Below, one piece after another: positions 1-6,932 of a stretch of DNA of 37,712 nucleotides. The notes beneath the pieces were generated by a model that saw nothing but the letters and a program-made list of their open reading frames with translations, was not told the DNA's origin and searched no databases. Numbering within the stretch: position 1 is the first letter of the stretch; each line of letters opens with the position of its first letter. Origin of the DNA: Cytophagia bacterium (lineage in GTDB: Bacteria > Bacteroidota > Bacteroidia > Cytophagales > Spirosomataceae); contig REAB01000066.1 of the NCBI GenBank assembly GCA_004293645.1, positions 1-37,712 of the forward strand, in the 5' to 3' direction. The position numbers and the translations under genes are program-made.

Positions 1-239
1 ATGACCCAAATGATGGGAAATTGGTGGTGCTTTGCTTTGGTAATGTTAGACGTGTTTTTTGAATTTTTTAAATCAAAATATTTACTTTTCCAAGCATCCC
101 GACTTTCTTTCACTTCCCTTACTTGTTTCCGTAAATATCTATTTTCTTTTTTTACATCAGATATTATCTTTTTGAAAATAATATCTGTATCTTTACTTTG
201 CCTATTAGGCATTGTTTCGCTGTTTTTTGCTTGTTTCAT
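1..239 (-). CDS. 5' part of a possible transposase gene, cut by the window edge
   Basis: The minus strand is open from an ATG at 239 down to base 1 with no stop, giving about 79 residues that continue outside the window. The protein is Lys/Glu/Arg-rich and looks coiled-coil up to about residue 60 (it includes RYLRKQVREVKESRDAWKSK), followed by the start of a less charged segment (KHHQFPIIWV). This layout resembles the N-terminus of a transposase-like family that I recall from Bacteroidota and cyanobacteria; the assignment is from memory and weak. A TATTTTTG box lies at 251-244, so close to the ATG that any transcript would be nearly leaderless. The opposite-strand frame over the same bases has a low-complexity Phe/Leu-rich translation and looks like a shadow. 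Confidence 0.45.
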   Translation of the reverse strand, partial: MKQAKNSETMPNRQSKDTDIIFKKIISDVKKENRYLRKQVREVKESRDAWKSKYFDLKNSKNTSNITKAKHHQFPIIWV

Positions 240-333
240 ACCACAAAAATACGGCGAAACTTTTTGTTATTGTTTGTACAGGCTAAGTTAGGGTATTGTC
301 TTGATTTTGTAGCATAAACTCTCTAACTGACTC

Positions 334-576
334 CTAGTCGTGGGTTTTAACAGTTTTGAAATGGATGGGTAAGATTCTTGTTTTAAACATCAACGGGTTC
401 ACGTAATGAACTACGAAGTGTTCTTTGATTTTTTTTGCCTCTATTGGTAAATCTTGCAATTCATCGTTGTAGGCAATGATTCCGTCTTCTAACGTATAGG
501 CAATGTACTTGCGTTTATAGTAACGCAGTCGCTGCTTGTTGTTGTTTATCCAATTATGTGAGCTGTTGTTTATCAT
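334..576 (-). CDS. Truncated DUF5678-like protein (lost its retropepsin half)
   Basis: This 80-residue protein aligns along its whole length with the first ~86 residues of the 154-residue protein encoded at 2108-2572. Shared landmarks are an SxHNWxNNN motif near the N-terminus, a tyrosine-lysine stretch like the YKGQW of DUF5678-type domains, and (R)ILPIHFKT against FLPIRFKT. It stops at KTHD, exactly where the longer paralogue continues with KKHEW into its aspartic protease domain. It is therefore probably a gene remnant. It sits 21 bp downstream of an Uma2 gene in the same orientation, between that gene and the partial transposase-like gene. No function is known for the stand-alone domain. 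Confidence 0.6.
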   Translation of the reverse strand: MINNSSHNWINNNKQRLRYYKRKYIAYTLEDGIIAYNDELQDLPIEAKKIKEHFVVHYVNPLMFKTRILPIHFKTVKTHD

Positions 577-597
577 TATTAGGTGTAGTTCTTATTT

Positions 598-1161
598 TCA
601 AACCACAAAAACATCTTTGACCATAAACTGTAAATCGGGTATGGCTGGGCTTGCCGAGCAAATATCATCACCTGACAGGATTCTTACTTCTTTAGCGGAC
701 AAGTATAAGTGAATTGTTTGTTTTTTAGGGTTTAAGTACCAAACTACTTGCACTCCTGCATCAAAATAATCTTGTATTTTAGTTTCTACGTCATCAAAAC
801 TCTCAGAGTTAGAGAGTAACTCAACCACAAACGAAGGGACAACTTTGGTATTCTTAGCTGCTTGCTTAATTTGCTGGGCTGTGAAAAATGCCAAATCGGG
901 AATACGCTTGCGGTATTCGTCAATGTAAACATCGGTTTCGGGCAGTAACTCTCCACCTTGCTGGTAAGCAGCGTTTTGGCCAAAAAGTCGGGTTAAAAAC
1001 TTTACAATAAAAAGCTCGTTCTGTTTCATAGGTTGCTTTTTAATGGCTTGCCCATTTATGAACTCATAGTTATAATCGGTTTTCTTTTTGGAAAGCCATT
1101 GTTCAAACTCGGCTACGTTGGCCAACGTTTTTTTTGTTTTTATGTGGGGAAGCTCGCTCAT
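598..1161 (-). CDS. Uma2 family (DUF820) PD-(D/E)xK endonuclease-like protein
   Basis: The protein is about 187 residues long, the usual Uma2 length. The nuclease-fold landmarks are RIPDLAFF (Asp about 89), VVELLSNSE (Glu about 114), Lys about 128 in ETKIQDYF, and the typical AGVQVVWYLNP strand. Biological role and substrate are unknown for this family; a nuclease is inferred from fold only. I chose the ATG at 1161 (MSELPHIK) because the paralogue at 3873-4436 starts there; an in-frame ATG at 1185 would add eight residues. The first 53 residues are identical to that paralogue, whereas residues about 54-76 differ strongly, which suggests recent duplication or gene conversion. Upstream lies the pseudogene mosaic, not a working operon partner. 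Confidence 0.85.
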   Translation of the reverse strand: MSELPHIKTKKTLANVAEFEQWLSKKKTDYNYEFINGQAIKKQPMKQNELFIVKFLTRLFGQNAAYQQGGELLPETDVYIDEYRKRIPDLAFFTAQQIKQAAKNTKVVPSFVVELLSNSESFDDVETKIQDYFDAGVQVVWYLNPKKQTIHLYLSAKEVRILSGDDICSASPAIPDLQFMVKDVFVV

Positions 1162-1207
1162 AACCAATTCATTTACCTCATACAAATATAGACGTTTCGC
1201 TACGCAA

Positions 1208-1322
1208 AAACCATTTTTTCAATCAACAATATCAAACTATGAATCCCTTTATGTGAATCTCTTAGATGCGGTCGGCGTAGCCAAAGTGGGGTACTCTGAT
1301 TTCAACATCGGCCATGCCAGCC
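1208..1322 (-). pseudogene. gmhA 3'-end fragment
   Basis: Read on the minus strand, this stretch encodes [19 protein letters not shown], matching the C-terminal part of the intact gmhA product at 5152-5754. The next codon is TAA where gmhA has CAA (Gln), and a one-base deletion a few codons later shifts the frame. It is therefore a dead duplicate of the last ~115 bp of gmhA. Like the real gmhA, it is followed downstream by an Uma2 gene, so a gmhA-tail plus Uma2 segment may have been duplicated together. Confidence 0.8.
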
Positions 1323-1442
1323 TATGCTATCGTTTTCTTAAAAATATCTCTTACTTCAAACTTAAAATCGGGAATAAGCGGATCTGCCGAGCAAATATCA
1401 GTACTTTTCAAATATTCAATATCTTTTATGGAACGATGGCAA
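1323..1442 (-). pseudogene. Uma2 3'-end fragment
   Basis: The minus-strand reading frame includes STDICSADPLIPDFKFEVRD, which matches the C-termini of the intact Uma2 proteins (DICSASPAIPDLQFMVKDVF and DTCSAAPAVPDFELMVKDIF). No Uma2 N-terminus is present. It is joined in frame to the retropepsin fragment before it and ends at a TAG just before the gmhA fragment. Confidence 0.7.
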
Positions 1443-1628
1443 TAAATAGTTTCGTTATCAAAGATATCAAATATTGCTTCTCGACCTATGATAACGTCCG
1501 ATACTTCGTCTGCGCCCTAGTCTATCAACATTTCTACGGTCTGATGCTGAGCGGCACCTGCAATCGTTACTTCATAGTTTGGTGTCCATTCGTGTTTTTT
1601 TGAGGTTTTGAATCGGATAGGTAGAAAA
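1443..1628 (-). pseudogene. Retropepsin gene fragment with a stop codon in the active site
   Basis: This segment is nearly identical in DNA to 2186-2344, inside the DUF5678/retropepsin gene. It encodes FLPIRFKTSKKHEWTPNYEV and then the catalytic region. At the active-site Asp-Ser-Gly the intact copy reads GAT TCG GGC, while this copy reads GAC TAG GGC, so the catalytic serine codon has become a stop. Downstream it still matches (GADEVSDVIIGREAIFD) before running into the Uma2 fragment. It cannot make a working protease. Confidence 0.8.
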
Positions 1629-1673
1629 TTATTATAAATGATGGCTGCTTCAGAGATGTCATAAATGGTTTTG
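1629..1673 (-). pseudogene. Short fragment of the PD-(D/E)xK-like gene
   Basis: The minus strand reads KTIYDISEAAI, matching ETIYDVSEAAI at residues 49-59 of the protein encoded at 2590-3201. It is fused in frame to the retropepsin fragment that follows. A run of nine cytosines (1674-1682) separates it from the stop codon of the gene at 1688-2107. Confidence 0.65.
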
Positions 1674-1687
1674 CCCCCCCCCTTCAA

Positions 1688-2107
1688 TCACTTCAAACTC
1701 AGCTGGGCAACATTTGGGTGGGCTGGATTTACTACCAGTTTTTGTTCTCTGGGCAATATTACTACGTCCATTTCTTCCATTGGTATTGCGCCAAGCAACA
1801 TCTCAGAATCACCAGGCAACACCATGGCGTTGCAGGAGGCATCTCGGTTCTCAAAACGTATGTCTATTGGGCCAACTATATCTAATTCTACCACAGAGCC
1901 ATCCGCAATTTGTGCTGCTCTCTTACTTTTAGTTTTTAATCCCAATTGGGCTTTAACTGTTTCGTTGATAGCCATCATGTATGCACCACTATCTACCATA
2001 GCTATGACAGTTTGAGTCCGTATTTCTTCTTTTTTCATGTAACCTCTCTCAACCATTTCTATGTCACTAGTGTTGGTTAGGGTTATTTCAGCGTGTACGA
2101 GTCCCAT
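1688..2107 (-). CDS. Retropepsin-like (clan AA) aspartic protease
   Basis: The protein has 139 residues and looks like a complete single-lobe aspartic protease, which would act as a dimer. The active-site motif is AMVDSGAYMMAINE (Asp about 39), followed by ADGSVVELDIVGP in the flap region and the second hallmark LLGAIPMEEMDVVI (about 104-117), then the family-typical ending VVNPAHPN. Cellular substrates of these bacterial stand-alone retropepsins are unknown. It starts on the base directly after the stop of the 2108-2572 gene, so the two are surely co-transcribed and probably translationally coupled. The stop is followed almost at once by a nine-base G run on the coding strand and then pseudogene fragments. 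Confidence 0.85.
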   Translation of the reverse strand: MGLVHAEITLTNTSDIEMVERGYMKKEEIRTQTVIAMVDSGAYMMAINETVKAQLGLKTKSKRAAQIADGSVVELDIVGPIDIRFENRDASCNAMVLPGDSEMLLGAIPMEEMDVVILPREQKLVVNPAHPNVAQLSLK

Positions 2108-2572
2108 TCAATGATTGATTTTATTAGTTATCACCTCTCTCTTCTTAAACACTATCATCTCGTCGGCTTGTTTAAACGCTACATCAAAGGTATCAAATAT
2201 TACTTCTCGACCTATGATAATGTCCGATACTTCGTCTGCGCCCGAATCTATCAACATTTCTACGGTCTGATGCTGAGCGGCACCTGCAATCGTTACTTCA
2301 TAGTTTGGTGTCCATTCGTGTTTTTTTGAGGTTTTGAATCGAATGGGCAGAAAACGTACCGGTTTAGCAAACCAAGTGGGGTGCACGAAAACGATGGTAT
2401 AATTTGTTATTTTTTTGTCTTTAATACTTTGTACCAATGCGCTGCCAGTTGGGGCACTTGCCAACACTTCGTTGGCATTATGGGCCACCCATTGGCCTTT
2501 GTATGGTGCCAACAGTTCGCGGTTGTTGTTTACCCAATTGTGTATGCTATCGTTAATGATACGCTTGCTCAT
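2108..2572 (-). CDS. DUF5678-like domain fused to a flap-less retropepsin-like domain
   Basis: The protein has 154 residues. The N-terminal part (about 1-75) carries a YKGQWVAHNANEVLAS stretch like DUF5678 domains. The C-terminal part has the aspartic protease signature MLIDSGADE (Asp109-Ser110-Gly111) and then, after only a few residues, IIIGREVIFDTFDVAF, which resembles the second conserved (LLGRD-like) motif of retropepsins. Normal retropepsins have roughly 40 more residues between the two motifs (flap and core strands), so this domain is internally deleted and may be inactive. The pseudogene copy at 1443-1628 has the same short spacing. It lies 17 bp after the nuclease-like gene and abuts the complete protease gene. 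Confidence 0.75.
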   Translation of the reverse strand: MSKRIINDSIHNWVNNNRELLAPYKGQWVAHNANEVLASAPTGSALVQSIKDKKITNYTIVFVHPTWFAKPVRFLPIRFKTSKKHEWTPNYEVTIAGAAQHQTVEMLIDSGADEVSDIIIGREVIFDTFDVAFKQADEMIVFKKREVITNKINH

Positions 2573-2589
2573 TTTACTTTAATAATTAC

Positions 2590-3201
2590 TTACTTTACCT
2601 GTTCATAACACCTACTCAACACATGATGAATGACGGTGTAAAGCTCGGCCAACTCAAATACACTAAACGATTTGGGGTGTCTGAGTAATTTGTTTTGATG
2701 CAATTGCCCAAACTCCCATTGTTCGCCGTTACTCACGATGCCGTACAAAACATAATTTTGCTCTGTTTGATTGAGTTTTTGCATAGCCAAAAGCTGGGCA
2801 GCACATTGTGTCCATCCTTCGTCAAAATTGTCTTTCTTTGCTTCTATGGTTGCCAACAAGGGTGTACCAAGTATTCTCCCAAACTCCGATTTTTTGGCAA
2901 TGATATAATCTGGTATGCCGCTGAGGGTTTCGTCGGCATCAATCCCTGTATGACTCCACAGCTGCAACCTGTCCTTAAATTCTTTCCATGCCTCTTGTAA
3001 AATTGGATAAATAATGCTTTCGCAAATGGCCGCTTCAGAAACGTCATAAATGGTTTCGGTCAAGTTGAATTGAATCTGTTCGTTCAATAATTTTGGCAAC
3101 AAAACTTCGGCACGCGCTTCTGGTATAATGGGCCGCAAGTCATAGAACAGCTCATATTTTTTTACTATTTCGGTTAAATTTTTGAAAGAGGTAAAAGCCA
3201 T
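2590..3201 (-). CDS. PD-(D/E)xK nuclease-like protein, copy B
   Basis: The protein has 203 residues. The nuclease-like core is SGIPDYIIAKKS (Asp about 98), then LLATIEAKKDNFDEGW (Glu120, Lys122), then CAAQLLAMQK, which fits a PD-(D/E)xK fold related to restriction-type enzymes. The late YGIVSNGEQWEF segment is typical of this group. No methylase or helicase partner is present, so restriction activity is not implied. It is a diverged tandem paralogue of the gene at 3208-3804, six bases upstream, and precedes the two protease genes, so it is probably the second gene of a four-gene operon. Start at MAFTSFKN parallels MAYTDYKN in the neighbour. Confidence 0.75.
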   Translation of the reverse strand: MAFTSFKNLTEIVKKYELFYDLRPIIPEARAEVLLPKLLNEQIQFNLTETIYDVSEAAICESIIYPILQEAWKEFKDRLQLWSHTGIDADETLSGIPDYIIAKKSEFGRILGTPLLATIEAKKDNFDEGWTQCAAQLLAMQKLNQTEQNYVLYGIVSNGEQWEFGQLHQNKLLRHPKSFSVFELAELYTVIHHVLSRCYEQVK

Positions 3202-3207
3202 GACAAG

Positions 3208-3804
3208 TTACTGTTGTGCTAAAATAGCATGGATAGCCGAATATAGCCTATCAGTATCTAAAATATCTATAAAGGCGATGTTTTTGGTAAATACAGAATC
3301 TTGCAAGTAAGCAAACTCCCACTTTTCACCGTTACTTACTATACCATGTACTTTGGTATTGGTACTTTCATTTGCTTTCTGCGACGCTACCATTTCGGCA
3401 GCACACTGGCCCCAGCCTTCTTCAAAATTGTCTTTTTTTGCTTCAATCATTACCAAAACGGGTATTCCAACTGCGGCATTGTCATAATCTGTTCTTTTGG
3501 CCAATATATAATCGGGGGTACCTGAAAGGGTGGCATTTACTACAAAAGTCGTATGACTCCACAACAAATAATCTTTTAAAAAATGACTCTTCCAAACTTC
3601 TTTCAATACTGGATAAATCAGCTGCTCGCCAATGGCTATTTCCGAAACACGGTACAAACCTTGCTCAAAGGCAAATTTTATTTCTTCTTTCAGCCATTCT
3701 GTGGCTGGTACGAAGGGTATATCTATTAAGAAATATTCATTGGTTACTTTCAAATGATATTCTTTGACAACCATTCCCAAATTTTTATAGTCGGTGTAAG
3801 CCAT
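3208..3804 (-). CDS. PD-(D/E)xK nuclease-like protein, copy A
   Basis: The protein has 198 residues and the same plan as its downstream neighbour: SGTPDYILAKR (Asp about 98), VLVMIEAKKDNFEEGW (Glu121, Lys123), QCAAEMVASQK, and HGIVSNGEKWEF. The two copies differ mainly in the first 50 residues and at the C-terminus, so the duplication is old compared with the Uma2 pair. It is the first gene of the apparent operon 3804 to 1688. Substrate and role are unknown; nuclease activity is inferred from the conserved acidic/lysine triad only. Confidence 0.75.
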   Translation of the reverse strand: MAYTDYKNLGMVVKEYHLKVTNEYFLIDIPFVPATEWLKEEIKFAFEQGLYRVSEIAIGEQLIYPVLKEVWKSHFLKDYLLWSHTTFVVNATLSGTPDYILAKRTDYDNAAVGIPVLVMIEAKKDNFEEGWGQCAAEMVASQKANESTNTKVHGIVSNGEKWEFAYLQDSVFTKNIAFIDILDTDRLYSAIHAILAQQ

Positions 3805-3872
3805 TCTACTACTTTTTTGTTGGTTCGAGACTCATTCTATCCGAGACATTTTTTTGCAATAGAAATAGATTA

Positions 3873-4436
3873 TCAAACCGCAAAAATATCTTTAACCATC
3901 AACTCAAAATCGGGAACAGCTGGAGCAGCCGAACAAGTGTCATGTCCTGACAGCACTCTCATCTCGCTGGCCGACAAATACAAATGAATATTTTGTTTTT
4001 TTGGATTCAAATACCAAACTACTTGTACGCCTGCTCGAAAATAGTCGTTGATTTTCTCTTCTACAAAGTCATAACCTTCCGAATCTGACAGCAATTCTAT
4101 TACAAATGTTGGTACTACTCTTATCCCACTACGCGCTTGCTTAATTTGCTGGGCTGTAAAAAATGCCAAATCGGGAATGCGTTTGCGGTATTCGTCAATG
4201 TAAACGTCTATTTCTGGTACAAGTCGGCCTTTATTTGCAAATAATTCGGTCGTCATAAGCATATCCATCAGAAATGTTACGATAAAAAGCTCGTTCTGTT
4301 TCATAGGTTGCTTTTTGATGGCTTGCCCGTTTATGAACTCATAGTTGTAATCGGTTTTCTTTTTGGAAAGCCACTGCTCAAACTCAGCCACATTAGCCAG
4401 CGTTTTTTTTGTTTTTATGTGGGGAAGCTCGCTCAT
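3873..4436 (-). CDS. Uma2 family (DUF820) PD-(D/E)xK endonuclease-like protein
   Basis: The protein has 187 residues and is a close paralogue of the gene at 598-1161: residues 1-53 are identical, and the core is shared (RIPDLAFF, VIELLSDSEG with Glu about 114, Lys about 128 in VEEKINDYF, AGVQVVWYLNP). Residues about 54-76 (FLMDMLMTTELFANKG region) are unlike the paralogue. All three presumed catalytic positions are present. It stands 68 bp before the nuclease-like gene at 3804 and could be its operon partner. Function of Uma2 proteins is not established. Confidence 0.87.
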   Translation of the reverse strand: MSELPHIKTKKTLANVAEFEQWLSKKKTDYNYEFINGQAIKKQPMKQNELFIVTFLMDMLMTTELFANKGRLVPEIDVYIDEYRKRIPDLAFFTAQQIKQARSGIRVVPTFVIELLSDSEGYDFVEEKINDYFRAGVQVVWYLNPKKQNIHLYLSASEMRVLSGHDTCSAAPAVPDFELMVKDIFAV

Positions 4437-4499
4437 GAACTTGTTATAAGTAGGTGAACATATTTAATCGACATTTTTGATTTATGTAAAATTCTGATA

Positions 4500-4552
4500 A
4501 TCAGTGTGTCGAGTTGCTGTGGACAGACGACTATTGACTGTGGACTACTTAA
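4500..4552. repeat. Short imperfect tandem repeat (CTGTGGAC / GACTA type)
   Basis: The intergenic stretch between two Uma2 genes contains GCTGTGGACAGACGACTA directly followed by TTGACTGTGGACTAC, so CTGTGGAC and GACTA-like words recur. Low-complexity strings of this kind are common between Bacteroidota genes. No function is apparent. Confidence 0.4.
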
Positions 4553-4553
4553 G

Positions 4554-5111
4554 TTAGGATAGCTGGGGCTGAATAAACAATTCATCAACTGCAATCTGGT
4601 AGTCGGCCAATACTGGACTTGCCGAACAAACGTCGTTGTTGATACAGACTTCCATTTGTTTCAACGATTTATAAACGTGCACTTGTTTAATGCTGGGCAT
4701 TACAAGCCATACTACGCCTACTCCTGCTTCAAAATATTCCTGCACCTTGGCTGCCAGTTGAATCTGATTATCGTTGGGGGAAACGATTTCTATGATAAAG
4801 GCTGGTATTTGGTTGTGTCCTTGTGCTGCTCTTATTATTTGTTCATTGGTATAGTAGGCCAAATCGGGGCGACGCAGTTGGTTGGGTGAAGTAAGGACAT
4901 CGCCTTCGGGAACTAATTCATCACCTTTTTTATATGCAAATGTGTGAGTAAACAACCTTTGTAAGGTTTTCAATATCAAAAACTCTAATTGCTTCATGTT
5001 ATAGGTTTTTTCTACTTTTCCTTTGTTCCACTCGTATTTGTAACGGTCTTCTGGTTTCCATTTCAAGAAACCCTTTAAAGTAGTAAAACGTGGTTGGGGT
5101 GCGACTCTCAT
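4554..5111 (-). CDS. Uma2 family (DUF820) endonuclease-like protein, diverged copy
   Basis: The protein has 185 residues with the Uma2 core RRPDLAYYTNEQI (Asp about 83), FIIEIVSPND (Glu about 108), Lys about 122 in AAKVQEYFEAG, and VGVVWLVMP. It is clearly more distant from the other two Uma2 proteins of the window than they are from each other. It begins 40 bp after the gmhA stop in the same direction, and so may be read through from the polysaccharide operon. Role unknown. Confidence 0.87.
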   Translation of the reverse strand: MRVAPQPRFTTLKGFLKWKPEDRYKYEWNKGKVEKTYNMKQLEFLILKTLQRLFTHTFAYKKGDELVPEGDVLTSPNQLRRPDLAYYTNEQIIRAAQGHNQIPAFIIEIVSPNDNQIQLAAKVQEYFEAGVGVVWLVMPSIKQVHVYKSLKQMEVCINNDVCSASPVLADYQIAVDELFIQPQLS

Positions 5112-5151
5112 CTTTTGGAATTACGCTAATTTTATTGCAAATATAAACAAA

Positions 5152-5754
5152 TCAAGTCTTTATGACAAGGTGTTCAATCAATAATATCAAACTATGAATC
5201 ACTTTAATGTGGATTTCTTGGATGCGGTCGGCGTAGCCAAAATGCGGTACTCTGATTTCAACGTCGGCCATACCAGCCAGTTTACCACCGTCTTTTCCCG
5301 TCAATAACACCACTTTCAGGCCTTTTTTTCGGGCGGCTTCCACGGCGTTGATGATATTTTTAGAATTGCCGCTGGTACTAATTCCCAGCAACACGTCGCC
5401 TGTTTGGCCAAGTCCTTCTACAAAACGCGAAAAAACGAAATCAAAACCAAAGTCGTTGCTAACACAACTCAAATGACTGGGGTCTGAAATGGCAAGAGCA
5501 GCCAGAGCAGGCCGATTTTCGCGGTAGCGTCCCGACAACTCTTCGGCAAAGTGCATGGCATCGCAGTGCGAGCCGCCGTTGCCGCAGGCTATTATCTTTT
5601 TGTTACTTTTTATTGCTTCGGCCATTATTTCCGCCGCTTTTACAATATTGGTTGTGTTTTGCGGCTGCCCTAAAAACAAATCCAACACCTGACGCGCTTC
5701 GCTCAACTCTGCCGCAACCAACGCTTCTAAACTAATTTGTGTGTGCTGCTCCAT
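5152..5754 (-). CDS. gmhA: Sedoheptulose 7-phosphate isomerase GmhA
   Basis: This SIS-domain enzyme converts D-sedoheptulose 7-phosphate to heptose 7-phosphate, the first step of ADP/GDP-heptose synthesis for surface polysaccharides. The protein has 200 residues, the normal size. It carries [20 protein letters not shown] (about 57-76), STSGNS (about 126-131) for phosphate binding, and the very conserved [16 protein letters not shown] near the C-terminus, closely matching E. coli GmhA. I chose the ATG at 5754, four bases after the wzz stop; a TTG at 5766 would overlap wzz. It is the last gene of the polysaccharide group 9260 to 5152. A dead copy of its 3' end lies at 1208-1322. Confidence 0.95.
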   Translation of the reverse strand: MEQHTQISLEALVAAELSEARQVLDLFLGQPQNTTNIVKAAEIMAEAIKSNKKIIACGNGGSHCDAMHFAEELSGRYRENRPALAALAISDPSHLSCVSNDFGFDFVFSRFVEGLGQTGDVLLGISTSGNSKNIINAVEAARKKGLKVVLLTGKDGGKLAGMADVEIRVPHFGYADRIQEIHIKVIHSLILLIEHLVIKT

Positions 5755-5758
5755 GTTA

Positions 5759-6808
5759 TTACCCAATTAGCTTTTTCCAATTTTGTTTTACAAAGGCGAA
5801 AACCAACGCTACTACAATCCCCAAGAAAGTACAAATGGCAATGATGGTCAAGCGTTTAGGTTCAATTTTCTTAAGCGGTATGCGGGCGGGTTCCAAAATT
5901 TTGAACACAGGGGTTTCTTCTTCCACCCGTATTTTGGCTTGCTCATGCTGTTTAGAAAGGTCGTTATAGACCGATTGCGCCAGCAGGAAGTCGGCTTGGA
6001 GGCGTTGCTCCTCTATTTTGGCCGTATTTTGCGCCAAGAAGCGGTTTCGGTCGCGGTAAGAGGCCAAATTAACTTCCGAACTTTGGTAGCGCCGTTTGGC
6101 TTCGGCTACTTGGTCGCCCAAAAATTTTACTTGTTTGCGGGCTTTGTCGGTGCGGTAGGTAGTTACGTATTGTTTGAGGTAGTCAATAGAAAGATTGGCT
6201 ACGGCGGCGGCTACTACGGGGTCAGGCATTTTTGTGGTAACGCTTATTACCCCCGTTTTACGGTCGAAACTCGCTGCGATACGCTTAGATATATCTTTTA
6301 CTAAATTTTCTTTTGCTTTGGTAATCTCAACGGCTTTGCTGAGTTTTTGGGGGTCGAGTGGTGGTTTTATTTCTGTTTCTTGGTCAAACCAGCCCCGGTT
6401 TTTCTCTTCAAAGTAAGCTTCAACGGTCAGCGTTTTTTGTAGCTCAGACACATAAACGGGCTGTTGGAGCAAATGAAGCGTAAAAGGAAGACTTTGTAAA
6501 ATATTGGGATATAAGTCGGGACGAATGGCCTCGGTGGAGTTCATTTGCGATAAATCTACGCCCGCCAACCCAGCCAACGCACTTAAACCGCCCAATTTAC
6601 CCAATGAACTACTGGATTGCAGTTCGGGCAGCAGTTGGGCTTTTGCTTCAAATTCTTTTTGAGCGGTAAAGGCGTAAACCGCACCTACTACCCCACCTAT
6701 TATTCCCCAAATGGCAGCACGCTTCCAATTTTTTTGAAAAAACGCAAGAATATCTCGAAAATTAATTTCGATTTCGTCAGTTGAATTATTGGTGGTTTCG
6801 TTGGTCAT
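5759..6808 (-). CDS. Wzz-type polysaccharide chain-length determinant
   Basis: The 349-residue inner-membrane protein has the Wzz layout: a short cytoplasmic start, TM1 about 33-52 ([19 protein letters not shown]), a large periplasmic part with coiled-coil character (about 200-290), a proline-rich [13 protein letters not shown] stretch, and TM2 about 322-343. Such proteins set the length of capsule, exopolysaccharide or O-antigen chains. No kinase domain is attached, so it is the short form. It follows the SLBB export gene by 124 bp and precedes gmhA by four bases, consistent with one operon. Its ATG lies inside a short TCATTGG repeat. Confidence 0.9.
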   Translation of the reverse strand: MTNETTNNSTDEIEINFRDILAFFQKNWKRAAIWGIIGGVVGAVYAFTAQKEFEAKAQLLPELQSSSSLGKLGGLSALAGLAGVDLSQMNSTEAIRPDLYPNILQSLPFTLHLLQQPVYVSELQKTLTVEAYFEEKNRGWFDQETEIKPPLDPQKLSKAVEITKAKENLVKDISKRIAASFDRKTGVISVTTKMPDPVVAAAVANLSIDYLKQYVTTYRTDKARKQVKFLGDQVAEAKRRYQSSEVNLASYRDRNRFLAQNTAKIEEQRLQADFLLAQSVYNDLSKQHEQAKIRVEEETPVFKILEPARIPLKKIEPKRLTIIAICTFLGIVVALVFAFVKQNWKKLIG

Positions 6809-6853
6809 TGGTCAAGGGTCATTGGAAGATTCATCATTGGTCAAAAGTCATTG
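6801..6853. repeat. TCATTGG / GGTCAA short repeats over the wzz start
   Basis: TTGGTCATTGGTCAAGGGTC and related words are repeated (TCATTGG occurs at least four times in about 50 bp). The wzz start codon (6808-6806) lies inside it. It looks like a degenerate simple-sequence tract; an effect on wzz translation by copy-number change is possible but not shown. Confidence 0.5.
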
Positions 6854-6932
6854 GGGGGGTGGAAGGTTGATTGAACGATTTGGAGCGATATCATACACCA
6901 TATACCTTACACCATACATCCCACATCTATTC

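Noticed and set aside
1-291. Plus-strand frame of 96 codons at the window start
   Set aside because: Its translation is Phe/Leu-rich low complexity, while the opposite strand gives a charged coiled-coil protein with family resemblance.
1088-1603. 171-codon plus-strand frame
   Set aside because: It covers the reverse strand of an Uma2 gene and the pseudogene mosaic, whose minus-strand frames match real proteins.
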